DNA of 64,000 nucleotides from NCBI GenBank assembly GCA_902785925.1, contig CADAAI010000007.1, positions 1 through 64,000 of the forward strand, written 5' to 3'. Source of the DNA: an uncultured Bacteroidales bacterium. Lineage in GTDB: Bacteria; Bacteroidota; Bacteroidia; Bacteroidales; Muribaculaceae. The notes beneath the pieces were generated by a model. That model was not told the origin of the DNA. It saw nothing but the letters and a program-made list of their open reading frames with translations, and ran no database searches. Each line of letters begins with the position of its first letter. Positions within the stretch are counted from its first letter, which is position 1. Both the position numbers and the translations under genes were made by a program. Shown here in pieces: positions 1 through 7,513 of this stretch.

Positions 1-1000
1 TTTCGGCATGGCTCTTTTGTATAAATTCATCCCTGGCTTTCAGGAATTTGTAGTCAAGTTGCTCAGCCATTTGCCGGTTTCCCATAGCATCATAGACCTG
101 AGCCATCGCCCTGTAATTGTCAATCAACTCGCTCTGCATGCCTTGATCAAGGGCAATTCGCTCTACCTGTTGTAAGCAAGAAATGGCTTCCTCATAATGG
201 TGCATAACGGCAAGCACTGCAGCCTTCTGCTGCATGGCCTTGATGATACACTGTTGGCGGTTGGTCGTGAGTTTCTGAGCCTCAATTAGCATCTTTTCAT
301 AGCAATTGAGAGCCTGTTGATATTGACCTGCCTGAAATGCCTCGGTGGCCTTGCAGAACATGCGCGTACATTGCCACATTTCCACGCTGTCGGTCAACTG
401 CAAATTCTTGAAACGGGTCAAATCGGGTGTAATGAGTTCAAAGTCAGCTTTATTGTGTATCATGTCCAGCATGTTATAGATGCTGGTCACAGCCACATTC
501 CACTCTTGGGCCTTGACGGCGAAATCAAATGCAAGTTTTGTATTGTCCAGAGCCTCGGTCGATAGTGCATCGTTGGCAAAGAGCCTGTTGCGGCTGTCGA
601 TGATAGAGGCCCTGTTAAGATAGGAGTATGCCAGATTATTGTCAAAACCGTATAGCTTAGACAATTCCATTGATTTATTCAAATTCTCGTAAGCCTTCTG
701 GAAGTCATAATAGTATGTCGCAGAGATATAACCGATATTGTTTAGTGCTCTGGCAATCTGATATATCTCTTTGCTTTCCAAATTGTTGTTTTGGGCACGA
801 CCGGCAACGATACTGTAACACACCATTGCGCTGTCAACCCAACCTTTATTTTGAAGATAATCCTGCCCACGACGCATCAGCTCTTCGGTAGATACCTTTA
901 CCCATTGATTGTACTGGTTTACGTTATAAGCATTAGCGACTTGCATCATGACTGATGCTAGCAGCATTATCAATATGGCACATAATTGCTTCTTAAACAT
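1..1000 (-). CDS. TPR-repeat protein, exported, 3' part outside window
   Basis: An open frame runs without a stop from an ATG at 1000 to the left edge, giving at least 333 residues. It begins MFKKQLCAILIMLLASVMM, a signal peptide ending near residue 24 (ANA-Y). The rest is helical with TPR-like units, such as ALNNIGY, NLAYSYLNRA and a CYEKML block with the usual small/large residue spacing. In Bacteroidota, exported TPR arrays of this kind often precede a transmembrane helix and a histidine kinase or LuxR/AraC output domain. Whether that is so here cannot be told, because the C-terminus is missing. Its arrangement resembles the N-terminal half of the hybrid kinase at 59049-61805. No function is assigned beyond protein-protein interaction or sensing. 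Confidence 0.75.
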   Translation of the reverse strand, partial: MFKKQLCAILIMLLASVMMQVANAYNVNQYNQWVKVSTEELMRRGQDYLQNKGWVDSAMVCYSIVAGRAQNNNLESKEIYQIARALNNIGYISATYYYDFQKAYENLNKSMELSKLYGFDNNLAYSYLNRASIIDSRNRLFANDALSTEALDNTKLAFDFAVKAQEWNVAVTSIYNMLDMIHNKADFELITPDLTRFKNLQLTDSVEMWQCTRMFCKATEAFQAGQYQQALNCYEKMLIEAQKLTTNRQQCIIKAMQQKAAVLAVMHHYEEAISCLQQVERIALDQGMQSELIDNYRAMAQVYDAMGNRQMAEQLDYKFLKARDEFIQKSHAE

Positions 1001-1177
1001 TAGCGCAAAGTAAGGCAAGTAGTTTAAACTTATTGTCAGCAATAAGATGGATATCAGTGTTGTTCGTTTAAAGCTAGCAAATTTAATAATAATATCCGAG
1101 AATGACACATTCTTTTCAAAAAAATGCCGTATTTGTGCAATCTCTCACTTTTAAGTTACTTTCACCTCTTTGGCTTA

Positions 1178-2410
1178 TCAGTCAAGAAAAAGATTGTGGT
1201 AGATGCGGTGGGTGGCGCCGGTGTGGGAGGTGATGTAGTTGCTGGCGGCGCTGCCAGCTTGCTGCAGGGCGTCGTTGTCGCTGAGCAGGCGGTCGAGGAC
1301 AGCATTGCACTGATGTGCATCGTCGATAGCAAAAGCTCCACCACACTGCTTGAGTTCGAGAGCCTCGCGGAACTTCTCGTGACGTGGGCCGAAGATGACA
1401 GGAATGCCATATACGGCAGCCTCAGGGACGTTGTGAATGCCCGAGCCAAAACCACCGCCAACGTAGGCGATTTCGCCATAGCGATAGAGCGAGGAGAGGA
1501 TGCCGAAGCAGTCGATTATCAGGCAGTCGAGCGTTGCTGGGTCGACGCCCTCGAGCTGTGTGTAGCGCGCCACTGGGCGTGTGATGCGTGCCATCATCGC
1601 GTCGAGACGGTTCTCGTCGAACTCATGCGGAGCGATGATGAGTTTGAGGTCGGGATGTGAGTTGAAGTAGGGGATGATGATGTCCTCGTCGGGCTGCCAT
1701 GAGCTGCCCAAAACCAGGGTTGGCTTGTCGCCAGCAGTCATAGCAGCTATAGCAGGGAACTCCTGGGCTTGCGCCTTGATTTGCAGCACGCGGTCGAGAC
1801 GAGTGTCGCCACACACCGTGACGTTGTCGACGCCGATGCCGTGCAGCAGCTCTCGAGACTCCTCGTCTTGAACGTAGAGGTGAGTGAAGCAGCCCAGCAT
1901 CTTGCGGAACATTCCGCCCCAGGGCTTGAAGAAGCTCTGGCCTGGACGGAAGATTGACGAGATGATATAGGTGGGCACATTGCGGCGCTTGAGCTGCTCA
2001 AGGAAGTTGCCCCAGAACTCGTACTTGACAAAGATTGCCATCTTGGGCTTGACCACATCGAGGAACTCCTTGACACGCCGAGGAGTGTCGACAGGCATAT
2101 AGCAGACGGCATCGACCTTGTCGTAGGTCTTGCGCACCTCATAACCACTTGGAGAATAGAACGAAAGCAGAATCTTGGCATCAGGCTGCTCCTCACGGAT
2201 TTTCTCGATGAGAGGCCTGCCTTGCTCAAACTCGCCAAGCGATGCTGCATGAATCCAGATGTAGCCGCCATCGGGGTCAAGCGTCTCTTTCAGATAAGAT
2301 ATAGTTCTTTTCTGGCCTTGAACAGTAAGTCGGGCTTTGTGATGCCAGGGTGAAGCCAAGTGCATACCCCAGCCAGTGGCTGCCATCGCAATGTTATACA
2401 GGAAATTCAT
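1178..2410 (-). CDS. waaA: 3-deoxy-D-manno-octulosonic acid (Kdo) transferase
   Basis: Transfers Kdo from CMP-Kdo to lipid A precursor at the inner face of the inner membrane, an essential step in lipopolysaccharide core synthesis. The 410 residues match the usual length. Residues 3-20 form the N-terminal membrane anchor. The motif HAASLGEFEQG contains Glu60, corresponding to the catalytic base of the family. The C-terminal half carries the GT-B donor-site signature (FGSGIHNVPEAAVYGIPVIFG). The gene is last of a minus-strand run gltX, barrel protein, waaA with gaps of only 3 and 20 nt, so the three are probably co-transcribed. Confidence 0.93.
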   Translation of the reverse strand: MNFLYNIAMAATGWGMHLASPWHHKARLTVQGQKRTISYLKETLDPDGGYIWIHAASLGEFEQGRPLIEKIREEQPDAKILLSFYSPSGYEVRKTYDKVDAVCYMPVDTPRRVKEFLDVVKPKMAIFVKYEFWGNFLEQLKRRNVPTYIISSIFRPGQSFFKPWGGMFRKMLGCFTHLYVQDEESRELLHGIGVDNVTVCGDTRLDRVLQIKAQAQEFPAIAAMTAGDKPTLVLGSSWQPDEDIIIPYFNSHPDLKLIIAPHEFDENRLDAMMARITRPVARYTQLEGVDPATLDCLIIDCFGILSSLYRYGEIAYVGGGFGSGIHNVPEAAVYGIPVIFGPRHEKFREALELKQCGGAFAIDDAHQCNAVLDRLLSDNDALQQAGSAASNYITSHTGATHRIYHNLFLD

Positions 2411-2430
2411 TTACAAAATAGGATTAGTTA

Positions 2431-3549
2431 TTAGAATTGTGCAGGCAACCATCTCTCTGTTCTAATGCCATTGAGATTGTTAAAACTCTTGGGCTGCTTA
2501 TTTCTTTTCCAGATTTTATTATCAAGATAGAATCGCACTGAAAGCTGTTGCCAAAAAGCTGTTGTCTTGTCGGTAGCATGAAAAGAGAGTCGTGCCTCAA
2601 CATTAACAAAGTCACGTTCAAATATTGTAGCAGCAACATCGGTTCGACTATAGAACTTGTTGTGATAGAACTGATCGCCCTGATAAAGCAGCGGACCGTA
2701 CTTGTCGTAAAGTGGCATTTGCTCTTTTCCCACATACACATGCTCTTGCAGAGAAAGCCATTTCCACCGGCCCTCAATATCACCCATAAACCCTGCTTGA
2801 GCCAGCCATTTATTGTCGCCAGGACGGTCACGGTCGATAGAGAGCAACACACCTGCCGAGATGCTAAAAAAATCCTTTAAGCGTTCACGCCCATAATGTG
2901 TAAAGCCAACCGATGGATTCAAAATCACATTATCCACAACACCTTCTCCTTCGGCAGGATTGAAACTCTTGGCTAAATGGTTATAGCGTGCTGTGCCTCC
3001 CGCCTGAAAACGATTATAGCCATAATTGCCACTGTGCCAGAATGCCTGTCCCGTCACGTCGAAAGCCTCTCGTCGATTGCTAGTGCGAATTTGCCTCCAA
3101 TTAAGCCAAGAGACGAAACTGAAATGTGGCTTTTCTATATTAATCAAGAATCCATTGATGTTGGGGTTAACATAGCTGATGGAATCGCTTTGCAGGAAAC
3201 GATTGATTCTAAGAGCATCAGGAATCATACCTATTGCCATGCTCAAGCCTCGCTGCTCATTATGATATTGATAATACAATGCCGGCACCACTTTGTAGCC
3301 ATGCATGTGGTCGTTCATGGGTTGGTACCACGTCACTCCCCCCATAATGCGATGGCGGGTGCTATCCATCGATACTCCTATCTGTGGCGTAATGCGAGTG
3401 AAGATGTAGGTGTTCGATGGTGCCAAAGCAGTCTCGCTCTCGCGATTATTGAACACAGCATTCATGTTCACACTCCACTCAAGCTCCTGAGAGCTGAGGG
3501 AGAGTGTTGACACAAGTGCCATCAATATCGCAAGCAGCCAGTTGCGCAT
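2431..3549 (-). CDS. Outer-membrane beta-barrel protein, function unknown
   Basis: The 372-residue protein has a signal peptide (MRNWLLAILMALVSTLSLSSQ) and then alternating aromatic/polar strands typical of a beta-barrel: YQPMNDHMHGYKVVPALYYQY, HFSFVSWLNW and, near the C-terminus, QLSVRFYLDNKIWKR. I do not recognise a named family. It lies between gltX (3 nt upstream) and waaA (20 nt downstream). Co-transcription with a lipopolysaccharide gene fits an outer-membrane location but does not show its role. It may be a porin-like or structural barrel. Confidence 0.65.
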   Translation of the reverse strand: MRNWLLAILMALVSTLSLSSQELEWSVNMNAVFNNRESETALAPSNTYIFTRITPQIGVSMDSTRHRIMGGVTWYQPMNDHMHGYKVVPALYYQYHNEQRGLSMAIGMIPDALRINRFLQSDSISYVNPNINGFLINIEKPHFSFVSWLNWRQIRTSNRREAFDVTGQAFWHSGNYGYNRFQAGGTARYNHLAKSFNPAEGEGVVDNVILNPSVGFTHYGRERLKDFFSISAGVLLSIDRDRPGDNKWLAQAGFMGDIEGRWKWLSLQEHVYVGKEQMPLYDKYGPLLYQGDQFYHNKFYSRTDVAATIFERDFVNVEARLSFHATDKTTAFWQQLSVRFYLDNKIWKRNKQPKSFNNLNGIRTERWLPAQF

Positions 3550-3552
3550 GAT

Positions 3553-5088
3553 TTACTCTGTTACTGGTTTGATGTTCTCGATACCGCGCTCGATGCGGGC
3601 GATGATTTCGTCCTTGCCCATGAGCTCGGCGATGTCGAACATGTGAGGACCCTTGCACTCGCCTACAACGGTGAGACGGAAGGCGTTCATCACGTTGCCC
3701 ATGTGTAGCTCATTTTCCTTAATCCAACCCAAGACGATTTCCTCGGCGTTGGCGCTAGTCATGTCGTCGATGCCCTTGATTACCTCGATGAGGCGATGCA
3801 TAGTCTCGGGGGTGTCCTCTTTCCAGCGTTTCTTGATGTCCTTGGGAGCATATTCGGTGGGAGCGACAAAGAAGAATTTGGCATTGTCCCAGATGTCGCC
3901 CACGAAGCTGATGCGACTCTTAATCATGCCCACAGCACGGGTGATGTATTCATCGGTGAATTGTGAAGCGTCGACACCATGCTTTGCGAGTTCGGGCTTG
4001 AAAATTTCGGCAAGCTCGGCATCGTCCATATTGATAAGATACTCGTGGTTGAACCATTTGCCCTTCTCGAAGTCGAACTTCGCGCCTTTCTTTGAGCAGT
4101 GGTCAAATGAGAACTGCTTGATGAGTTCGTCCATCGAGAAAATCTCCTGATCGGTGCCTGGATTCCAGCCAAGTAAGGCGAGGAAATTGACAACAGCCTG
4201 TGGTAGATAGCCACGCTCGCGGTATCCGCTGCTAATGTCACCGCTCACTGGGTCGTGCCACTCGAGTGGGAACACAGGGAAGCCTAAACGGTCGCCGTCG
4301 CGCTTGCTGAGCTTACCTTTGCCGTCGGGCTTGAGCAGCAGTGGCAAGTGCACGAACTGTGGCATCGAATCTTTCCATCCCAGTGCTTCGTAAAGCAAAA
4401 CGTGCAATGGCGCGCTAGGCAGCCACTCCTCGCCACGAATCACGTGAGAAACCTCCATCAGGTGGTCGTCAACAATGTTTGCAAGGTGATAGGTGGGGAG
4501 ATCGTCGGCACTCTTGTATAGCACCTTGTCGTCGACAACCGAGCTGTTTACTGTTACCTCGCCACGAATCAGGTCGTTGACCTTAACTTCACGGTTGGGC
4601 TCAATGAGGATGCGAACCACATACTTCTCGCCAGCGGCTATGAGGCGGTCGACTTCCTCCTTGGGAAGAGTGAGCGAGTTGCGCATCATGCCACGAGTTT
4701 TGGCATCGTATTGGAAATTGGCGATTTCCTTGCGCTTGGCATCGAGCTCCTCGGGTGTGTCGAAGGCGATGTAGGCCTTGCCGTCGTCGAGCAATTGCTT
4801 GACATACTTGCGATAGATGTCGCGACGCTCGCTCTGCTTGTAGGGGCCGTAATTACCACCCTCATGCACTCCCTCGTCAATGCCTATGCCAAGCCATTGC
4901 AGGGCCTCGTTGATATAGTCCTCGGCGCCAGGCACGAAGCGGTTGCTGTCGGTGTCCTCGATGCGCAGAATCATTGTGCCGCCATTTTGACGAGCAAAGA
5001 GGTAGTTGTAGAGTGCAGTTCTCACGCCGCCAATGTGCAGCGGTCCAGTGGGTGATGGGGCAAAACGTACCCTTACTTTCTTATCCAT
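3553..5088 (-). CDS. gltX: Glutamyl-tRNA synthetase
   Basis: Charges tRNA-Glu with glutamate in the cytosol. At 511 residues it is the usual class I length. The HIGH motif appears as [11 protein letters not shown] at residues 11-21 and the KMSKS motif as KLSKR at 259-263. RIEDTD at 42-47 is the conserved glutamate-binding region. A -7-like box (TAACTTTG on the minus strand, 5126-5133) lies about 35 nt upstream of the ATG. First gene of the gltX, barrel protein, waaA run. Confidence 0.97.
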   Translation of the reverse strand: MDKKVRVRFAPSPTGPLHIGGVRTALYNYLFARQNGGTMILRIEDTDSNRFVPGAEDYINEALQWLGIGIDEGVHEGGNYGPYKQSERRDIYRKYVKQLLDDGKAYIAFDTPEELDAKRKEIANFQYDAKTRGMMRNSLTLPKEEVDRLIAAGEKYVVRILIEPNREVKVNDLIRGEVTVNSSVVDDKVLYKSADDLPTYHLANIVDDHLMEVSHVIRGEEWLPSAPLHVLLYEALGWKDSMPQFVHLPLLLKPDGKGKLSKRDGDRLGFPVFPLEWHDPVSGDISSGYRERGYLPQAVVNFLALLGWNPGTDQEIFSMDELIKQFSFDHCSKKGAKFDFEKGKWFNHEYLINMDDAELAEIFKPELAKHGVDASQFTDEYITRAVGMIKSRISFVGDIWDNAKFFFVAPTEYAPKDIKKRWKEDTPETMHRLIEVIKGIDDMTSANAEEIVLGWIKENELHMGNVMNAFRLTVVGECKGPHMFDIAELMGKDEIIARIERGIENIKPVTE

Positions 5089-5125
5089 TATAATTGTGGT
5101 TTTTAGTGTTTCGAAAAATCGACTG

Positions 5126-5133
5126 CAAAGTTA
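5126..5133 (-). promoter_or_regulatory. Candidate -7 box for gltX
   Basis: The minus strand reads TAACTTTG, matching the Bacteroidota -7 consensus TAnnTTTG, 37 nt before the gltX ATG. I see no convincing TTG at the -33 position, so this is a -7-only call. Confidence 0.5.
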
Positions 5134-5184
5134 GTGAAATGTTTTCAGTTATTAGTTATTAATTATTAGTTTTTTCAAGACATG

Positions 5185-5224
5185 GTAAAAAAGTGAGCCG
5201 CACCAGGTAAGTGTGGTGCGGCTC
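5185..5224 (-). terminator. Terminator of the rpsF-rpsR-rplI operon
   Basis: GAGCCGCACCA (5195-5205) pairs perfectly with TGGTGCGGCTC (5214-5224) across an 8-nt loop. On the minus strand the stem is followed by a T-run (ACTTTTTTACC). It lies 54 nt after the rplI stop and fits a rho-independent terminator for the ribosomal-protein operon, ahead of the gltX promoter. Confidence 0.85.
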
Positions 5225-5277
5225 TATTAGAATAATGTGTACAAGGCCAAAAGCGGCCTGCACACAAAGTGTTGGTA

Positions 5278-5805
5278 TTACTCAGCAGCTGGAGCTTCCT
5301 CGGCAGGAGCCTCTTCTACTGCGGGAGCTGCCTCAACAGCGGGAGCCTCTTCCTGCTTGGGAGCGTTCTCAGAGATAACCTTGAAAGGAATCTCAACAGC
5401 AACTTCCTTGTGCAGTTGAACAGTAGCAATGTAGTTGCCAAGTTCTTTCACGTTCTCGACCTTGATGATCTTGCGGTCTACCTCGTGACCGAGCTTTGCG
5501 AGCTCCTCAGCAATCTGGTTGCTGCCAACCGAACCGTAGATAGTGCCACGGTTGTCGGTCTTGGCGGTGATAGTGAGTGCAATACCCTTCATAGTCTCGG
5601 CTACTGCCTCGGCGTCGCCCTTGATCTTAGCAATCTTGTGAGCGCGCTGGCGCAGGTTCTCCTCGAGAACTTTTAAAGCTGAAGGCGATGCCATGATGGC
5701 TTTGCCAGTTGGGATGAGATAGTTGCGGGCATAGCCGTTCTTTACTTCAACAACGTCGTCCTTGTATCCAAGGTTGATAACGTCTTCTTTCAATATAATC
5801 TTCAT
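5278..5805 (-). CDS. rplI: 50S ribosomal protein L9 with acidic C-terminal tail
   Basis: L9 binds 23S rRNA in the large subunit. The N-terminal domain is clear: MKIILKEDVINLGYKDDVVE, then GYARNYLIPTGKA. The long connecting helix and C-terminal domain follow to about residue 148. A further ~27 residues rich in Glu, Ala and Pro extend beyond the usual length, similar to the tail on rpsF in the same operon. Third gene of rpsF-rpsR-rplI. It has an obvious Shine-Dalgarno sequence (GGAGG, 9 nt before the ATG), which is unusual in this window. Confidence 0.96.
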   Translation of the reverse strand: MKIILKEDVINLGYKDDVVEVKNGYARNYLIPTGKAIMASPSALKVLEENLRQRAHKIAKIKGDAEAVAETMKGIALTITAKTDNRGTIYGSVGSNQIAEELAKLGHEVDRKIIKVENVKELGNYIATVQLHKEVAVEIPFKVISENAPKQEEAPAVEAAPAVEEAPAEEAPAAE

Positions 5806-5814
5806 AGTGTGTTA

Positions 5815-5819
5815 CCTCC
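5815..5819 (-). promoter_or_regulatory. Strong Shine-Dalgarno site of rplI
   Basis: The minus strand reads GGAGG with 9 nt to the rplI ATG at 5805. Nearly all other genes in this window lack such a site, as is usual in Bacteroidota. Confidence 0.8.
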
Positions 5820-5828
5820 AGTTTTAAA

Positions 5829-6098
5829 TTATTTCATCAAATCGGTTACATAGGGAAGCAATGCCAGGTGACGTGCGCGCTTAACGGCGCGAGCTACGCG
5901 GCGCTGGAACTTGAGCGAAGTGCCAGTGATGCGGCGAGGCAAAATTTTACCCTGCTCGTTGAGGAACTTCTTCAAGAACTCGGGGTCCTTGTAGTCGATG
6001 TACTTGATGCCACTTCTCTTGAAACGGCAATATTTCTTCTTCTTGGTGTCTACCGACAGTGGGGTAAGATAACGGATTTCAGATTGAGCTTGTGCCAT
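5829..6098 (-). CDS. rpsR: 30S ribosomal protein S18
   Basis: S18 pairs with S6 on the platform of the small subunit. The product is 89 residues and begins [11 protein letters not shown]. Family signatures are [19 protein letters not shown] and the basic [24 protein letters not shown] stretch (quoted in part). The longest frame starts at 6119, but that ATG overlaps the rpsF stop. An AGGAGG site at 6109-6114, 10 nt before the ATG at 6098, decides the start. In Bacteroidota ribosomes S18 is one of the proteins known to help mask the anti-Shine-Dalgarno end of 16S rRNA, so this site may be regulatory. Confidence 0.95.
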   Translation of the reverse strand: MAQAQSEIRYLTPLSVDTKKKKYCRFKRSGIKYIDYKDPEFLKKFLNEQGKILPRRITGTSLKFQRRVARAVKRARHLALLPYVTDLMK

Positions 6099-6108
6099 AG
6101 TTGTGTTT

Positions 6109-6114
6109 CCTCCT
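6109..6114 (-). promoter_or_regulatory. Strong Shine-Dalgarno site of rpsR
   Basis: The minus strand reads AAGGAGGAAA, a near-perfect match to the anti-SD, ending 10 nt before the rpsR ATG at 6098. It lies only a few nt after the rpsF stop codon. It selects the 6098 start over the ATG at 6119. Confidence 0.85.
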
Positions 6115-6118
6115 TGCA

Positions 6119-6532
6119 TTATTCGTTAGTTTCTTCTTTAACTTCGGCTTGAGGAGCCTCAACGGCAGGCTGCTCGGCTGGAGTTTCCTCAACCTTGGCA
6201 GCGTTCTTCTTCAAGCTTCTTCTCTTAAGTGCATACTCGTGAGCATACTTCTCCTGACGGAAAGTCAAGAAACGAATCACCTTCTCGTCGCGACGATAGG
6301 CAGTCTCAAGTTTGTTCACAATTGTTGGTTCGCCAGCGAACTCGAGGAACGCATAGAATCCAGTGGTCTTCTTCTGGATGGGATAGGCAAGCTTGCGCAT
6401 GCCCCAAAGCTCTTCATTCTCGATAGTGGCACCGTTGTCGGTGAGCACAGTCTTGAATTTCTCTACCGCTTCCTTCATCTGTGGTTCAGACAAAACGGGA
6501 GTTAAAATGAAAACGGTTTCGTAGTTGTACAT
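6119..6532 (-). CDS. rpsF: 30S ribosomal protein S6 with acidic C-terminal extension
   Basis: S6 forms a heterodimer with S18 on the 30S platform. The 137 residues begin [16 protein letters not shown] and contain the conserved core ([19 protein letters not shown], then [11 protein letters not shown]). About 25 residues beyond the core are rich in Glu, Pro and Ala, like the L9 tail. First gene of the rpsF-rpsR-rplI operon. Unlike the next two genes it has no Shine-Dalgarno sequence, and it is preceded by a good promoter and a 5' hairpin. Confidence 0.96.
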   Translation of the reverse strand: MYNYETVFILTPVLSEPQMKEAVEKFKTVLTDNGATIENEELWGMRKLAYPIQKKTTGFYAFLEFAGEPTIVNKLETAYRRDEKVIRFLTFRQEKYAHEYALKRRSLKKNAAKVEETPAEQPAVEAPQAEVKEETNE

Positions 6533-6570
6533 AAAACGTTTGTTATAAATTAATTAATAAATATTATTTG

Positions 6571-6590
6571 GCGCTTTTCGGCGAAAAGCG
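6571..6590 (-). promoter_or_regulatory. Hairpin at the predicted 5' end of rpsF mRNA
   Basis: CGCTTTTC (6572-6579) and GAAAAGCG (6583-6590) form a perfect 8-bp stem with a 3-nt loop. If transcription starts about 4 nt after the -7 box at 6594-6601, the mRNA would begin at this stem. The loop and flank contain a CCG trinucleotide, as in the S6:S18-binding leader motif, but the position differs from the published leader as I recall it. Confidence 0.5.
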
Positions 6591-6593
6591 GTG

Positions 6594-6624
6594 CAAAGGT
6601 AGTAAAAAATTGATAGTCTCACAA
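6594..6624 (-). promoter_or_regulatory. Promoter of rpsF-rpsR-rplI
   Basis: The minus strand reads TTG (6624-6622), 20 nt, then TACCTTTG (6601-6594), a full match to the Bacteroidota -33/-7 pattern. The 5' leader to the rpsF ATG would be about 58 nt. Confidence 0.75.
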
Positions 6625-6705
6625 GAAAAAGTGTGATTTTTTTGGCATTAATCGTTTTTTGTTCAAAAAGTTCGCTGCTTTGTTCTGCCAATTGACCTTT
6701 ATTGT

Positions 6706-6713
6706 TATCTTTG
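6706..6713 (+). promoter_or_regulatory. -7 box of the trmN6-like gene
   Basis: TATCTTTG ends 8 nt before the ATG at 6722, which would leave a leader of only a few nucleotides. It excludes the longer frame starting at 6659 as the translated form. Confidence 0.65.
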
Positions 6714-6721
6714 CCTTAGAT

Positions 6722-7426
6722 ATGGGACGAGAAAAGATATTCCATTTTAAGCAGTTTAGCGTGTTGAACGACAAGACGGCGATGAAGGTGGGCACCGACG
6801 GGGTGCTGCTTGGCGCTTGGTGCAGTGTGAAAGGTGCTCGGCGTGTGCTCGACGTGGGCACTGGTAGCGGCCTGATAGCGCTCATGGTTGCCCAACGCAA
6901 CAATGACGCAATCATTCACGGCATCGACATCGACGGCAATGCCATTGACGAGGCTCGGTACAACTTCGAGGCATCGCCGTGGAACGCTCGCTTGAGTGCC
7001 GAAATTGCCGATTTCAATGATTTTAAAGGAGAAAACTATGACTTGATCGTCTCAAATCCGCCGTTTTTCAATAATGGCGTGTTGCCGCCCGATGCAGGTC
7101 GTAACCTTGCGCGGCACACCACATCGCTAACCATCGAGGCGTTACTCACCCGTAGCCGCAACTTAATTGCGCCAAATGGAATGATAGCCATTATCACGCC
7201 TGCCGATGTCGAACTTGCCGTGCGTCGTTGCATGGTGTCGCTGGGATTGGGACTTCTTCGTTTCACCCGTGTGGTGCCAGTGGCAGGAGCTCCGACTAAA
7301 AGGTTGTTGTGGGAAATGGTGGTTGGTGATGCCACTACGGAGACTTCAACGCTCACTATTGCTGGCTCCGACCGTGCTTATAGCGATGAATATAAGGAGC
7401 TTACTAGCGGTTTTTATTTGCATTGA
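6722..7426 (+). CDS. tRNA1(Val) A37 N6-methyltransferase family (TrmN6/YfiC-like)
   Basis: A class I S-adenosylmethionine-dependent methyltransferase. The 234 residues contain the SAM-binding motif I (VLDVGTGSGLIAL) and the N6-adenine signature NPPF in LIVSNPPFFNNG. The opening FHFKQFSVLNDKTAMKVGTDGVLLGAW is typical of the TrmN6/YfiC branch, which methylates A37 of tRNA1-Val in E. coli (motif quoted only for its pattern). The open frame extends to 6659, but a -7 box at 6706-6713 lies inside that extension, so MGREKIFHFK at 6722 is the start. Lone gene divergent from rpsF. Confidence 0.88.
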   Translation: MGREKIFHFKQFSVLNDKTAMKVGTDGVLLGAWCSVKGARRVLDVGTGSGLIALMVAQRNNDAIIHGIDIDGNAIDEARYNFEASPWNARLSAEIADFNDFKGENYDLIVSNPPFFNNGVLPPDAGRNLARHTTSLTIEALLTRSRNLIAPNGMIAIITPADVELAVRRCMVSLGLGLLRFTRVVPVAGAPTKRLLWEMVVGDATTETSTLTIAGSDRAYSDEYKELTSGFYLH

Positions 7427-7470
7427 AACTTTTTGTTGCTAAAAAGTGGTGATTTTTAATAAAAAACTCT

Positions 7471-7478
7471 TATCTTTG
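7471..7478 (+). promoter_or_regulatory. -7 box of the DUF4836 lipoprotein gene
   Basis: TATCTTTG lies 35 nt before the ATG at 7514. No clear -33 TTG is seen. Confidence 0.6.
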
Positions 7479-7513
7479 TGCAGTTATTAACCTGTTAATT
7501 AAATATTATTACA

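Noticed and set aside
5140..5180. AT-rich near-repeats of AGTTATTA
   Set aside because: Low-complexity intergenic sequence without clear unit length or function.
6098..6119. rpsR start at 6119
   Set aside because: Overlaps the rpsF stop and lies upstream of the Shine-Dalgarno site that serves 6098.
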